Positions 11,601 to 17,945 of a stretch of DNA of 45,839 nucleotides are shown here, one piece after another; the first letter of the stretch is position 1; each line of letters opens with the position of its first letter. Where the stretch lies: NCBI GenBank assembly GCA_903833055.1, contig CAILDU010000099.1:1-45839 (forward strand), in the 5' to 3' direction. This stretch comes from an uncultured Verrucomicrobia subdivision 3 bacterium. GTDB lineage: Bacteria; Verrucomicrobiota; Verrucomicrobiia; Limisphaerales; UBA11358. The notes beneath the pieces were generated by a model that was given only the letters and a program-made list of their open reading frames with translations, was not told the origin of the DNA and ran no database searches. The translations under genes were made by a program, and so were the position numbers.

Positions 11601-13494
11601 TCAAACCATTCAACCCAGCCACGCCATCGCCGGTTTCACCGGCCGCACCAATCCAAACTTGACCACCACCAGCAACAGCCGCCCACTGGTCTTGACTCCA
11701 AGCATCCACCACGCCATCCACATAACTGACCTTGGTGTTATTAGTATCGCAAGTCATGACAACAAAATGCCAGTTACCATCATTGATATTCGCTGAGCCA
11801 GCTTCCCAACCGCGTCCGTAGCTAACGCCGCCAGCTTTTGAACCGCGCGTATCAAACGCGCCATTGTTCAAATGGAAAACCGTGTTCGCACCGCCGGTGT
11901 TGTTCCAAGCGCCGTTGCCTTGATACAAATAAGTGCCACCCGCCGTGGAGGTCTTGAGCCACAGCGCCATCGTCCAAGCGGTGCTGCCGCTGAACGGAAC
12001 CACGCCATTCGTCACCATCACATAGCCCGCATTCACCGTTGCCGGAATGCTCAACGCATTGCCGCCGAGGCGACCACCGCTGACAATCGTCGCCGCGCCG
12101 ATGATGCCGCCGTTCATTGCCGCACCACCGCTGCCGTCGTTGTTCACCGTGACCCCGCCACTGATGTTGTCGAACGACATATATAAAAGCGGAGTTGGAA
12201 CGGTGGCCGCACTGACGGACGGAGCAGATTCACTCACCTTGCCCGCGCTGATGGTCGTTGCGCCGTAATAGCTGTTGCCGTTATTGGAAAGTGTCAACGT
12301 GCCCGTGCCCGCCATGGTCAGACTGGCGCTGCCAGCGATGCTGCCCGTGCCGCCAAAGGAATAATTATTGGTGCCGTTGACCGTAATCGCATCCGGCAAT
12401 AACACGCCCGACAAGTTGACATTGGTATTGGCCGTGCCGTTCGTAAAGGTAACTGAGTTACCTGAATTGAAAACGACGGCGGAAGCACCATTGTTCCAAT
12501 TGGAAACCGTGCCGAGCGTCCACAAATTCGCCGAGCCGTCGCCAACCCAAGTGAGCGAACCACCAAACAACATTTGCGTCGCACTCCGCGCTACTTTGCT
12601 GATGCGGACTTCATCAATCGATCCGCTGAAAACTTCACCGGCGGCACCGCGATTTTCATTGCCGATACAAAGCGGGCCAGCTGTCGCACCTGCAGTGGTG
12701 CCGATGGCGACGGCTTGCGACCCAATCAAGTTGTCCTGCGTGACTGACGGATCAACCTTTGTCCAATAGAGTCTCACCGTCGTGCCGTCATACGTCACCG
12801 CCACATGATACCAGTTGTTCGGCTGAAACGCATGAATGCCGGTCGTCGGTATCGGTGCGGTAAAGTCCGTCCCACCGGTGATCGTCTGATAAAACTCCAA
12901 CTGGCCAGAGGCATTGATGCGAAATTGGAACGCCCGAGTTGCCGCCGAAGAGTCGGTGCAGATGATTTCTTGCGTGCCACTGGTGATGGTGGTCGGCGCA
13001 ATCATGGCTTCCAAAGTGAAAGGCGTTTGACTGCCGTTGCCTATGTTGAGCGAACTCATCAGGATGGCGTCAGCACTCACCGAACCGCTGTCGCCCTGAT
13101 AAGAGCCATTGCCGTTGCCGTCGAAAGCCAGCTCATAACCAGTGGTCGCAAAGGTAGCGGCATTACCAAAACCGGGATAGCTAGTTGCACCCAGCACCGT
13201 GGTCACCGGCGGCGGCGTGGCCGTGCCTGCGGTTTCGTTGACGCTGATGAAATTAGTGCCGGCAAAAACCGAACCGGCGGCAATGGCGGCATTGGTGCCT
13301 CCCGCCGCCTCGTTAAGATGGAGCAGAATCAACGTATTGGCATCTACCGTGTAAGGTCCGACGATGCTGGCTTTCGCTGAGGTTGGCGCAAGCAGACACG
13401 CCGACAGCAGCGCCATTCCGGCGACGCCGAGGGGGAAAAACAAGCGTGCCGGACGGCTCTGGATTTGAGGCTGGGTGAGGTTGGAGGTTTTCAT
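2671..13494 (-). CDS. Giant secreted autotransporter-associated beta-strand repeat protein with LamG-like domains
   Basis: A 3607-aa extracellular protein. Residues 1-42 are a signal peptide (basic start, hydrophobic LFFPLGVAGMALLSACLL, cleavage near AKA). Two LamG/concanavalin-like domains follow at about 50-310 and 430-650, each ending in an IDEV segment (SIDEVRISK and LIDEVSIYN). Most of the rest is dozens of degenerate autotransporter-associated repeats of the type GxGTLTLSGxNTYxG...GTL, expected to form a long beta-helix. An Ig-like segment interrupts them at about 1480-1580. The last 75 residues look like a small Ig or Fn3-type domain ending FYQLVYP. No outer-membrane beta-barrel and no PEP-CTERM tail is seen, so the mode of surface attachment is unclear. 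Composition is rich in Thr, Ser, Gly and Asn. A likely role is adhesion or glycan binding; this is inference. Confidence 0.9.
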   Translation of the reverse strand: MKTSNLTQPQIQSRPARLFFPLGVAGMALLSACLLAPTSAKASIVGPYTVDANTLILLHLNEAAGGTNAAIAAGSVFAGTNFISVNETAGTATPPPVTTVLGATSYPGFGNAATFATTGYELAFDGNGNGSYQGDSGSVSADAILMSSLNIGNGSQTPFTLEAMIAPTTITSGTQEIICTDSSAATRAFQFRINASGQLEFYQTITGGTDFTAPIPTTGIHAFQPNNWYHVAVTYDGTTVRLYWTKVDPSVTQDNLIGSQAVAIGTTAGATAGPLCIGNENRGAAGEVFSGSIDEVRISKVARSATQMLFGGSLTWVGDGSANLWTLGTVSNWNNGASAVVFNSGNSVTFTNGTANTNVNLSGVLLPDAITVNGTNNYSFGGTGSIAGSASLTMAGTGTLTLSNNGNSYYGATTISAGKVSESAPSVSAATVPTPLLYMSFDNISGGVTVNNDGSGGAAMNGGIIGAATIVSGGRLGGNALSIPATVNAGYVMVTNGVVPFSGSTAWTMALWLKTSTAGGTYLYQGNGAWNNTGGANTVFHLNNGAFDTRGSKAGGVSYGRGWEAGSANINDGNWHFVVMTCDTNNTKVSYVDGVVDAWSQDQWAAVAGGGQVWIGAAGETGDGVAGLNGLIDEVSIYNTTLNQAQVQTLMASGTVSPASAVSIAAGSTLDLVGRWQTVAGLSGAGTVDSTLANGAPILTVNNTTANTSTFSGVITNSAGSLSLAKTGAGTLTLNGANANGYSGSTIVNNGSLIEDFANATSASNLISTNSTLVLGGVGTFQVKQKSATTTAQTFSNTIVNPGFAKVIGTQVTSGALTLALGAITQSVGGTVDFTRPTGGAITTTSPNVNGILGGWATVSNTVSSTTSGDFAAVDGSGNVTNYTAYNISPTAALATGTATQNWKHNATGTHLTASTTINSLVIDGKDLIMDTGTTLTLASGGFISRGASYWLQAISSGNVATTCFLASGLATGEFYIHTPNTGSTDSRIWPIIINGSVPTTLIKDGPGQVDLQNHNTYTGGTVVNGGTLGLYGLAPISGALNGVGTIRGTLTVNPGATVLCAGTNEFGYAAGARVNIVDVNGGTLSATSPAGDHAFNTTFNLTGGSLTSNGGTSAAAAASLWVLGQDTAANNGASGINSLPSAITSVVAGRVDLRSGNANVNETFNVASGTTPSGIDLLFSAAITGAGTTITKAGGGTMLLSGANNFTAGVTNNAGTIVVGNANAFGTGLVTMNGGSVINNPGNSYIVVNNFTLASAGSFGVNTGDTLTLSGVISNTNSLTKTGGGILKFTSANSYSGNTIISAGTLALSGVGSFGTSPTITIGSGAAMDVSAITYTLSGSQTLLSSGSVVGSVTVTNGAKLYAGTDGTYGTGTFANNLTLTPGAAVYFDLGTTAAGVNDKFTVAGNLTNNFNLIHIKAPSTSVGLDQTADYVLFSVAGIIASNVAFAPVWDVVPTNSTHFRIVTAANTVSLHYDASLTAPAAVGVATTPVTRNQNVNISVAVTVGTYAISTAVVDTSAVGGSSALALFPDATGTNYTNTVTVSTTTPVGAKTFTATVTDANGFFAVVSIPLTVTVANQTWNGSGADNNWTSNPNWLSGAGPALAGDSVSFAGATRLFPNVNTNFTVTGVTFNSGASSFTNSSASGNYLTLTGSGVTNNSANPQTMNVPIAMAAAQTFNAASGDLIFSQAVTNGGNLLTVSGTSNAIISGAIVGAGALTKTGNGTLTLSGIDTYSGATTVSGGSVTVSGALNNSSSLTINASTMSLTGGITNTAIDTLGSAVGNAILNIAGGNLQANFNGGQPYNSSLNVSANAGAIGDVQMSSGILAVNRQLAVGPTGFGGYSQGGGATTVGGFLAVGGTSKGGVFNQSGGTFTLTGGASVTMGYNATTTIGVMNLSGTAVFNVTGAGNGVWVPEIGTGTLNMFGSAALNIASSGLILGKANAAANGTVNLLGGTTTVNSVAKGTGSGTLNFNGGILKANVATNAFVNGLNAAFVYGGGAVIDSGGFAITIPQTLQAPAGYGVSTIAVLNGGSGYLETPIVTITNISASGSGATAVANISGGVITSLTVTCPGQGYGSGDTLGVTIIGGGGSGAVIDTPVLVPNIVGGLTKVGSGTLTLGNGNTYGSDGSTYTNATKVLGGTLNWNYQTLSTVGSLIVSNGTLALDATSGQPYSPADVTLLTNGAVTFAYGSLGGNPSFTAITASGNLVSSGTNLINLTGSGFVLGQFPLISYSGTPLTDQNFTNDFKIGTLPPGVSGYLSNNATATPPSVDLVVTLIGQSLTWYGGFGVGGSLTNWDINTSPNWVGGDNYYHEYSGNTFGDLVTFDDSLVPGFTNVNLTTTLHPSTLTVNSTYPYSFTGPGSIAGAGALVMNNSGSLFLGTSNSYTGGTAINAGTLIVTNDNGLGANSSALTLNSGTMQYAANTAGTRAVAVNANSTIDVVAGATVQLGGVLSGTGILTKTDNGTLTLTNVNSYNALTTVAGGTLAVANGQFGNTANNIEIAPNSGQVAALNVSNGVVNANRVIIAGISANNSTPGTGTLNQSGGTINSLQWFTVGSGGTSGGVGTFNMSGGILNVESQQMEVGNFAGASGTVNVSGSSAINIWNNNFIALGANNNATSGTFVQNGGTVTFYSDAGTTTASGTGILYLGKATTSTGVFTYNLNGGTLTANQISRAGGTGNFYFNGGTLKAAKATTTLMTGLSAALVSTNGATIDDGGFAITIGQALTHDSTLGATADGGLTRNGSGTLTLSGVNTFTGSITNNGGTLTLNSASTYAGAAVINAGSLVMTTASQIGGNVTFNNGTSWSLTQVGTATNLVGNLTLGLTSGTGATLNLALANGNASPTLLNCGTLTLNGTSSITLAGGFSVGVVPLIHYTGAIAGSGSFNSTIIAPRGVTAVVSNSVSTSTIYAVITSTGGGIVWTGTSPINPNLWDITTSTNWTILGAPTAYLQPVTPGDAVTFNDSGSSSVTLNTTVSPANVTISNAFSSYTFSGSGHIAGTTSLLKQGAGSVALNLAASTYTGNTTVSAGTLKMGAANMIPGGAGNGNVTNNGTIDLNTFSDTMNNLSGSGIIDTVAGGTPTLTVNNFNTNNTVFSGSIKNTAGTLALVKTGTNTLTLSGANTFSGNLFANAGTIIITNGGSANNIGTWVSIGQTTNDNATLTLNGTGSLATTFDFNIGDIGNAIGVLNVKDSASLTMANFFVASANNTGSTASGTVNQTGGTVTQTSSTVGSFAIGGRASASGSGIYNLSGGTLTAAAGIRVGGTGTGTFNQNGGQVNAMGGVNISRLAGSTGTYYLNAGTLTTVNVTSSTGISANLYLNGGLLQATNPANPFMSNLTAATVMVGGAKIDSGTNSIVISQSLLDGGTGGGLTKYGTGTLYLDGANTFTGTTMVTNGTLAGIGSVAGSVVVAPAGKIGAGDAGATVGSLTVSGNLTLQGGATLRINKTGGTPVNDQVVVSGNTTYGGTLTVTNITSDATVLAAGDTFQLLSIGGSTSGAYAVTNLPTLPSGLGWSNSINGSITVVATVNTTPTNITTSVSGNVLTMTWPADHTGWRLIVQTNNLAAGISSNPTDWMTVAGSQSVNTTNITMDPALPTEFYQLVYP

Positions 13495-13871
13495 GGTCTT
13501 TACGAATTTGGGGTTGGGGCTACGGGATTGGAAATTAAGTTAAAAGTTTAAATCAAGAGATGAAACTGGGTTCACATTTGACGCCGGTTGGCCGAGACTA
13601 ATAAATCCAGTAAGTGCTTTGGCATAGCGATACCCCGCGGCGTGGCTGTGGGCTTAAAAAACATATTGGTGGCTTCGATTAGTAGTGCGACATCTCACCT
13701 TGGTTTTCCGCCATTTATTTTTGCCGCCATCGAAGCGATTGGCATTTAGCAGGAAAAACCTCGTAGAAAGGCAGAAAAACGGCAGGTTCGTCCGCCGGAA
13801 AATTGATTTTCCGCAGTGTGGTTAATCCTTTTCAGCGCCACCCGCCCGACGGCTTAAAATTGCGGGCGTGA
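13495..13871. other. Intergenic region upstream of the giant gene
   Basis: 377 bases between the start of the repeat-protein gene and the stop of the kinase gene, both on the minus strand. It must hold the promoter of the giant gene and the end of the kinase transcript. I see no clear -35/-10 pair and no good Shine-Dalgarno site before the ATG. A weak 6-bp inverted repeat near 13848-13867 (CGCCCG and CGGGCG) could form a small hairpin just after the kinase gene but lacks a convincing T tract. Confidence 0.5.
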
Positions 13872-16154
13872 TTAAGGATTTTCTATCTTGGCGATGGCTT
13901 CGCGTTCAAGAATCTGGGCCAACACCCAGTCAAACCAGGAACCTTGCGAGCCACCACCCATTTCCAAACCGTCTTTTAATTTATTATCAATCTGGTCACG
14001 GCCTTGGACTAATTCAGCTTGCGCCTGCGCGGGTATGCCAAGCTGATGATAGGCCAAGGCCAGGACGATGTGGATGGTGGCCAGCCGTGGCGGTGCAGAA
14101 TCCTTGCGGTAAGTCAGACAACGGTTACACCAGCCGATGGCACCAGGATAATTGCCCCGCCGGTATTCCATCAAGGCGAGTGACAGACAACGCCACGGCA
14201 TCATCCAACTGTCTTTGGCTTTATTGTCTGAAAAGGAATTTGCCGCCACATTAGCCATCGGCGTCAAGGCGGCCAACAGACTGGCATCGGCAGGCAAAAG
14301 CAGACTGTTCTTGACCGTGCGCTCGGCGATCAGCGGATCAGTTGTGCTGGCAAATTGCTTAATAGATTCTCGGCAAAACCGCTCATATGCAGCATGGTCG
14401 CCTGACTCAATCAAAGCCACCGCACACTTGGTATGATCGAGCGTGGAAATCTCCGAGGTTTCAAACTGGTCCAGACTGGCGAGGATGGAAAAATATTCAG
14501 CGGCGCGTTGCCAGTGACCTTGCAGCGCGGCCCAATCACCCAGCGGCCGGAACACGGCTTCGCCAACCATCGCCGTATCGGAAGTAGGAATTTCACCAAC
14601 CAACCGGTCAGCTTCCTCAAACCGATTTTGCTCCACCAACAAAACCGCCTGCGCGATTTTCCCGCGCGCCTCGGCCTGCTTAACAAGAAATGCCTCGTTC
14701 GCGCGGCCACGTTCGGCCTCATGGAGCAAGTGACGCTCCTTGAAGAAAAGCCAGGTGGATGTGCCAAATCCGGCGATTAACGCCAAACTTACCGCGCCAA
14801 TGGTGACGAAGGTTGCCTGATTCCGACGCACTAATTTTTGCAAACGATAGAGCCGACTCGGCGGCCGCGCCACGACTGGTTCGTTCGTCAGATACCGTTG
14901 GATGTCCATGCCCAGACCGTTCGCGGTTTGGTAGCGTCGGTCGCGATCTTTCTCCAACGCTTTCATGACAATCCAATCCAGATCGCCGCTCAACAACATT
15001 TTTAGTTTGGGCGCTTCGACGCGGCGCTGCACGGCGGTCTGCGTCAAATCTTCAAATTTCAACCCATCAAGTTTTGTGGATGGCCGGTGCGGTTCTTGTT
15101 CGCGCAATGTCCGCCGCATTTCATGCAAACCGGACGACAAAAGTTCCTTCTGATCGAACGGCGGTTTGCCGGTCAGCAGTTCGTAAAGCAACACACCCAA
15201 GCTGTAAATATCGCTGCGCGTGTCAATGTCCAGCGCGCTCATCTCCGCTTGTTCGGGACTCATGTAGGCGGGCGTGCCAATCATTTGTTCGTAAGCGGTG
15301 AACACTGTTTTGTCGGTCAACCGATCGCCGCTGGTCGCTTTCGCGATACCAAAATCAATCACCTTCGGCATGGGCACGCCATCCAGCATCGTCACCAAAA
15401 CATTGGATGGTTTGATGTCGCGATGAATAATTCCTTTTTGATGCGCGTGTTGAATGGCGTGGCAAGTCTGAATGAACAAATCCAACCGGCGATGCGTGTC
15501 CAGCCGGTTCTCGTCGCAGAAAGAAGTGATTTTAATTCCACGCACCAATTCCATCACGAAGTAAGGCCGACCCGTTTCCGTCGCGCCCGCATCCAGCACG
15601 CGCGCGATGTTCGGATGATCCATCATCGCCAACGCCTGTCGCTCCGCTTCAAAACGGGCGATGACGCTTTTTGTGTCCATGCCAAGCTTGATGACTTTCA
15701 CCGCGACGCGCCGACGAACCGGTTCTTCCTGTTCGGCCATGTAAACCACGCCGCAACCACCCTCGCCAATTTTTTGCAGCAATTTATAAGGCCCAATGCG
15801 CGTGCCTATTTCCGCGTCCGCGAAGGACTCATTATGGTTTTGGCCGACGGCCTCGTATTCGCCAGCTAGAAATCCAGCAGCCTCGACGGACGGCGTCAAC
15901 GCCGGCAAACTGTCCATGAAGAAACGCTCCACGTCCTTCTGCGAATTCAACATGGTTTCCACCAGCGCGCGCAAATCTGAATCGCCCGCGCAGGCGCGCT
16001 CCAGCAAGGCGCGGCGCTCACCGGAATCTTTTAATTCCAGTGCGGCGTAAAAAACTTCCTCCGCGCGTTGTGTGCTCGCATCAATCATGGGTGCCTTAAT
16101 AATCAATGCGCTTTTTGAAGTCTCATTCCCGCCAGAAAACTGTTCACGATTCAT
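13872..16154 (-). CDS. Ser/Thr protein kinase, membrane-anchored, with TPR-like C-terminus
   Basis: A Hanks-type kinase, 760 aa from the ATG at 16154. Residues 1-115 are a helical N-terminal region. The kinase domain spans about 123-430: glycine loop IGEGGCGVVY at 129-138, Lys153 in AVKV, HRDIKPSN from 244, DFG at 267-269, and a GTPAYMSPEQ activation-loop end near 293. One membrane segment follows at about 447-470, then an extracytoplasmic region of helical repeats that look TPR-like. An upstream ATG at 16202 is possible, but the start at 16154 makes an ATGA overlap with the stop of the sigma-factor gene (16151-16154), the usual coupled layout. Kinase and sigma factor probably form one signalling unit: the kinase senses outside the cytoplasm and acts on the sigma factor or its targets. 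That link is inference from the operon. Confidence 0.92.
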   Translation of the reverse strand: MNREQFSGGNETSKSALIIKAPMIDASTQRAEEVFYAALELKDSGERRALLERACAGDSDLRALVETMLNSQKDVERFFMDSLPALTPSVEAAGFLAGEYEAVGQNHNESFADAEIGTRIGPYKLLQKIGEGGCGVVYMAEQEEPVRRRVAVKVIKLGMDTKSVIARFEAERQALAMMDHPNIARVLDAGATETGRPYFVMELVRGIKITSFCDENRLDTHRRLDLFIQTCHAIQHAHQKGIIHRDIKPSNVLVTMLDGVPMPKVIDFGIAKATSGDRLTDKTVFTAYEQMIGTPAYMSPEQAEMSALDIDTRSDIYSLGVLLYELLTGKPPFDQKELLSSGLHEMRRTLREQEPHRPSTKLDGLKFEDLTQTAVQRRVEAPKLKMLLSGDLDWIVMKALEKDRDRRYQTANGLGMDIQRYLTNEPVVARPPSRLYRLQKLVRRNQATFVTIGAVSLALIAGFGTSTWLFFKERHLLHEAERGRANEAFLVKQAEARGKIAQAVLLVEQNRFEEADRLVGEIPTSDTAMVGEAVFRPLGDWAALQGHWQRAAEYFSILASLDQFETSEISTLDHTKCAVALIESGDHAAYERFCRESIKQFASTTDPLIAERTVKNSLLLPADASLLAALTPMANVAANSFSDNKAKDSWMMPWRCLSLALMEYRRGNYPGAIGWCNRCLTYRKDSAPPRLATIHIVLALAYHQLGIPAQAQAELVQGRDQIDNKLKDGLEMGGGSQGSWFDWVLAQILEREAIAKIENP

Positions 16155-16708
16155 ACTTGGGTGCGGACTTTGCGGAATAACCATTCCTTCGCGCACACCC
16201 AATGCCGGTCCACCGTGCGCTCGCTGATGGCCAGCATTTCGGCCACCTCTTTGTTCGTCAAGCCGCCAAAATATTTCAGCACCACCACCCGCGCGCGCTC
16301 CGGATGCTCCGCTTCCAATTGCTCCAACGCGTCATTGATCAACAAAACCTTTTCATCCGGCGTCGTGTCCGCCAACTCCATGTCCGCGATGTTTAACCGT
16401 TCCTGCCCGCCGCCATGTTTCAATCGCGATTTGCGCCGCGCGCTTTCAATTAAAATGCGCCGCATCGCCTCCGCCGCCGCGCCAAAAAAATACGCCCGAT
16501 TTTTCCACGTCCGGTCGCCGTCGTTGACCAGCCGCATCCACGCCTCATGCACCAGCGCCGTCGGCTGCAACGTGTGCCCGGCCGATTCCTGCGCCATCCG
16601 CGCCGCCGCCAACCGCCGCAACTCTTCATACACGAGCGGCAGCAACTCGTCCAATGACCGCCCCTCGCCACGGCCAACGGCCTGCAATATAAGGGTCAAA
16701 TCACTCAT
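16151..16708 (-). CDS. ECF-type RNA polymerase sigma factor
   Basis: A 185-aa extracytoplasmic-function sigma factor of the Sig-70_X6 type (TIGR02999-like), common in Planctomycetes and Verrucomicrobia. The N-terminal half has the region-2 pattern (LLPLVYEELRRLAAARMA, then HTLQPTALVHEAWMRLV), and ALEQLEAEHPERARVVVLKYFGGLTNKEVAEML is typical of region 4, with a helix-turn-helix ending SERTVDRHW. It redirects RNA polymerase to a stress or surface regulon. No anti-sigma gene lies next to it; the coupled membrane kinase takes that position. The start ATG is at 16706-16708. Confidence 0.93.
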   Translation of the reverse strand: MSDLTLILQAVGRGEGRSLDELLPLVYEELRRLAAARMAQESAGHTLQPTALVHEAWMRLVNDGDRTWKNRAYFFGAAAEAMRRILIESARRKSRLKHGGGQERLNIADMELADTTPDEKVLLINDALEQLEAEHPERARVVVLKYFGGLTNKEVAEMLAISERTVDRHWVCAKEWLFRKVRTQV

Positions 16709-16838
16709 GGCATTAATCTAACATAAAAAAGTGAAGTGTGATTTTGTAAATTTCCCGCCGCCTTGTCAGTGAAAATACGCAGCGTTTAGCGCACCGTGAA
16801 GCTGTCCAATTGAAGTTTGAAATTCCGTCCGCGCCGCG

Positions 16839-17321
16839 TCAGGTATTTTTTTTGCGGAAAAAATCCTGCGGATTCGTCGCGTTCAATTCCGAAAGGTCGA
16901 GTCCCGCCTGCGGGTCGCGCGCCTGCGCGCGAGTGAGCGATTCCGCGATGCGATTGACGGCGGCGGTCGCATAAAATTTTACCACGCCCACGCCGGTCTG
17001 CTGCAAAAAAATCACCGCGAGCAAACAATGTTCATCCACATTGATGACGAACATGGAAAACTTTTCACCTTGCTGATAAATGCTATTGAAGTTTTTTTCG
17101 TTCACCAATCCGGCAATCGTCTGGTTCGCCATGAATGCGCCGGACGCCAACGCGCCGATGGTCGTCAAATCAAACTGCTGATCGTCGCCCGCGTGCGCGA
17201 TGAGAAATCCACCTTTATCAATGATGAGCGAAGTCGTCGCGTCCGTCTGCGCGTTGAATCCCTTCAACGTCTCGTCGAGCCGCTGAATATCTTCCTCGAT
17301 GAGTTGTGGCAGCGTGGCCAT
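16839..17321 (-). CDS. Roadblock/LC7-domain protein next to the MglA-like GTPase
   Basis: A 160-aa cytoplasmic protein. Residues 1-125 match the roadblock/LC7 fold: an N-terminal helix, then SLIIDKGGFLIAHAG, then a long helix and the strands FSMFVINVDEHCLLAVIFL. In MglB-type partners this fold dimerises and stimulates GTP hydrolysis by the GTPase. The stop lies at 16839, and the ATG (17319-17321) directly abuts the stop of the GTPase gene, so the two are co-transcribed. The last 35 residues are polar and probably disordered. A GAP role for the neighbouring GTPase is a well-founded inference but is not shown by the sequence alone. Confidence 0.85.
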   Translation of the reverse strand: MATLPQLIEEDIQRLDETLKGFNAQTDATTSLIIDKGGFLIAHAGDDQQFDLTTIGALASGAFMANQTIAGLVNEKNFNSIYQQGEKFSMFVINVDEHCLLAVIFLQQTGVGVVKFYATAAVNRIAESLTRAQARDPQAGLDLSELNATNPQDFFRKKNT

Positions 17322-17939
17322 TTAATTGATATGAGGCGGCGTGCCTTGGTTGAGATATTTCTGAAGCAACATCCGCGTAATCATATTCAGCGTTTCAAAA
17401 ACGCCTTCGCATTTGTGCGCGGTCGCTCCGAACGACGGCACTTGCACGTCGCGATTGTTCAGCAAATAATCCAGATACTCCGTCGGCGCAGCGTTCGGCA
17501 AATCGCGCTTATTGTATTGCAAAACATAGGGAATCTCCGCGAGGTTCTGCTTCAGCGAATTCAAATTCTCCACCAGATTCTGAAAACTCTCCACGTTCTC
17601 CGGCATTTTTTCGTATTGCGAATCCGCGACAAAAACAATGCCGTCCACGCCGCGCAAAACGAGTTGCCGCGTCGTGTTGTAAATCACCTGACCGGGCACG
17701 GTGTAAAGTTGGAATTTGGTTTTGAAACCTTTAATCGTCATCGCTTCAATCGGCAAAAAATCAAAAAACAAAGTTCGATCCGAACTCGTCGCGAGCGAAA
17801 CCAGTTTGCCTTTATTGCCCGCCGTCGTCTGAACATGGTCGTGCACTTGCACAAGATTCGTCGTCTTGCCGCCCATCGCCGGGCCGTAATAAACGATTTT
17901 TACCTGCAACTCTTTCGTCGCTTGATTGATGATAGCCAT
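17322..17939 (-). CDS. MglA-like small Ras-family GTPase
   Basis: A 205-aa bacterial small GTPase of the MglA/gliding type. The P-loop GPAMGGKTT is at 19-27, the switch-II region reads YTVPGQ at 79-84 where most Ras proteins have DxxG, and the base-recognition motif NKRD is at 143-146. Replacement of the usual Asp by Thr in the DxxG position is a known MglA-family trait (TxxG). MglA proteins set cell polarity and control motility or pili by cycling between GTP and GDP forms. It lies between a roadblock gene that abuts its stop and, 6 nt upstream, the 535-aa gene, in one minus-strand operon. The role in this organism (polarity, gliding or another process) is not known. Confidence 0.92.
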   Translation of the reverse strand: MAIINQATKELQVKIVYYGPAMGGKTTNLVQVHDHVQTTAGNKGKLVSLATSSDRTLFFDFLPIEAMTIKGFKTKFQLYTVPGQVIYNTTRQLVLRGVDGIVFVADSQYEKMPENVESFQNLVENLNSLKQNLAEIPYVLQYNKRDLPNAAPTEYLDYLLNNRDVQVPSFGATAHKCEGVFETLNMITRMLLQKYLNQGTPPHIN

Positions 17940-17945
17940 AAAAAA

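Noticed and set aside
2686-13380. Many open frames on the plus strand opposite the giant repeat protein (for example 3811-4197, 9764-10291, 12805-13380)
   Set aside because: They are shadows of a repetitive low-stop coding sequence. They have no domains, no Shine-Dalgarno sites and odd composition, while the minus frame has a signal peptide and clear repeats.
15087-15869. 260-aa open frame on the plus strand
   Set aside because: It is antisense to the kinase domain, where the minus frame has all kinase motifs.
16155-16202. Longer kinase start at 16202
   Set aside because: It would overlap the sigma factor gene by more than 50 nt. The ATG at 16154 gives the usual ATGA coupling.
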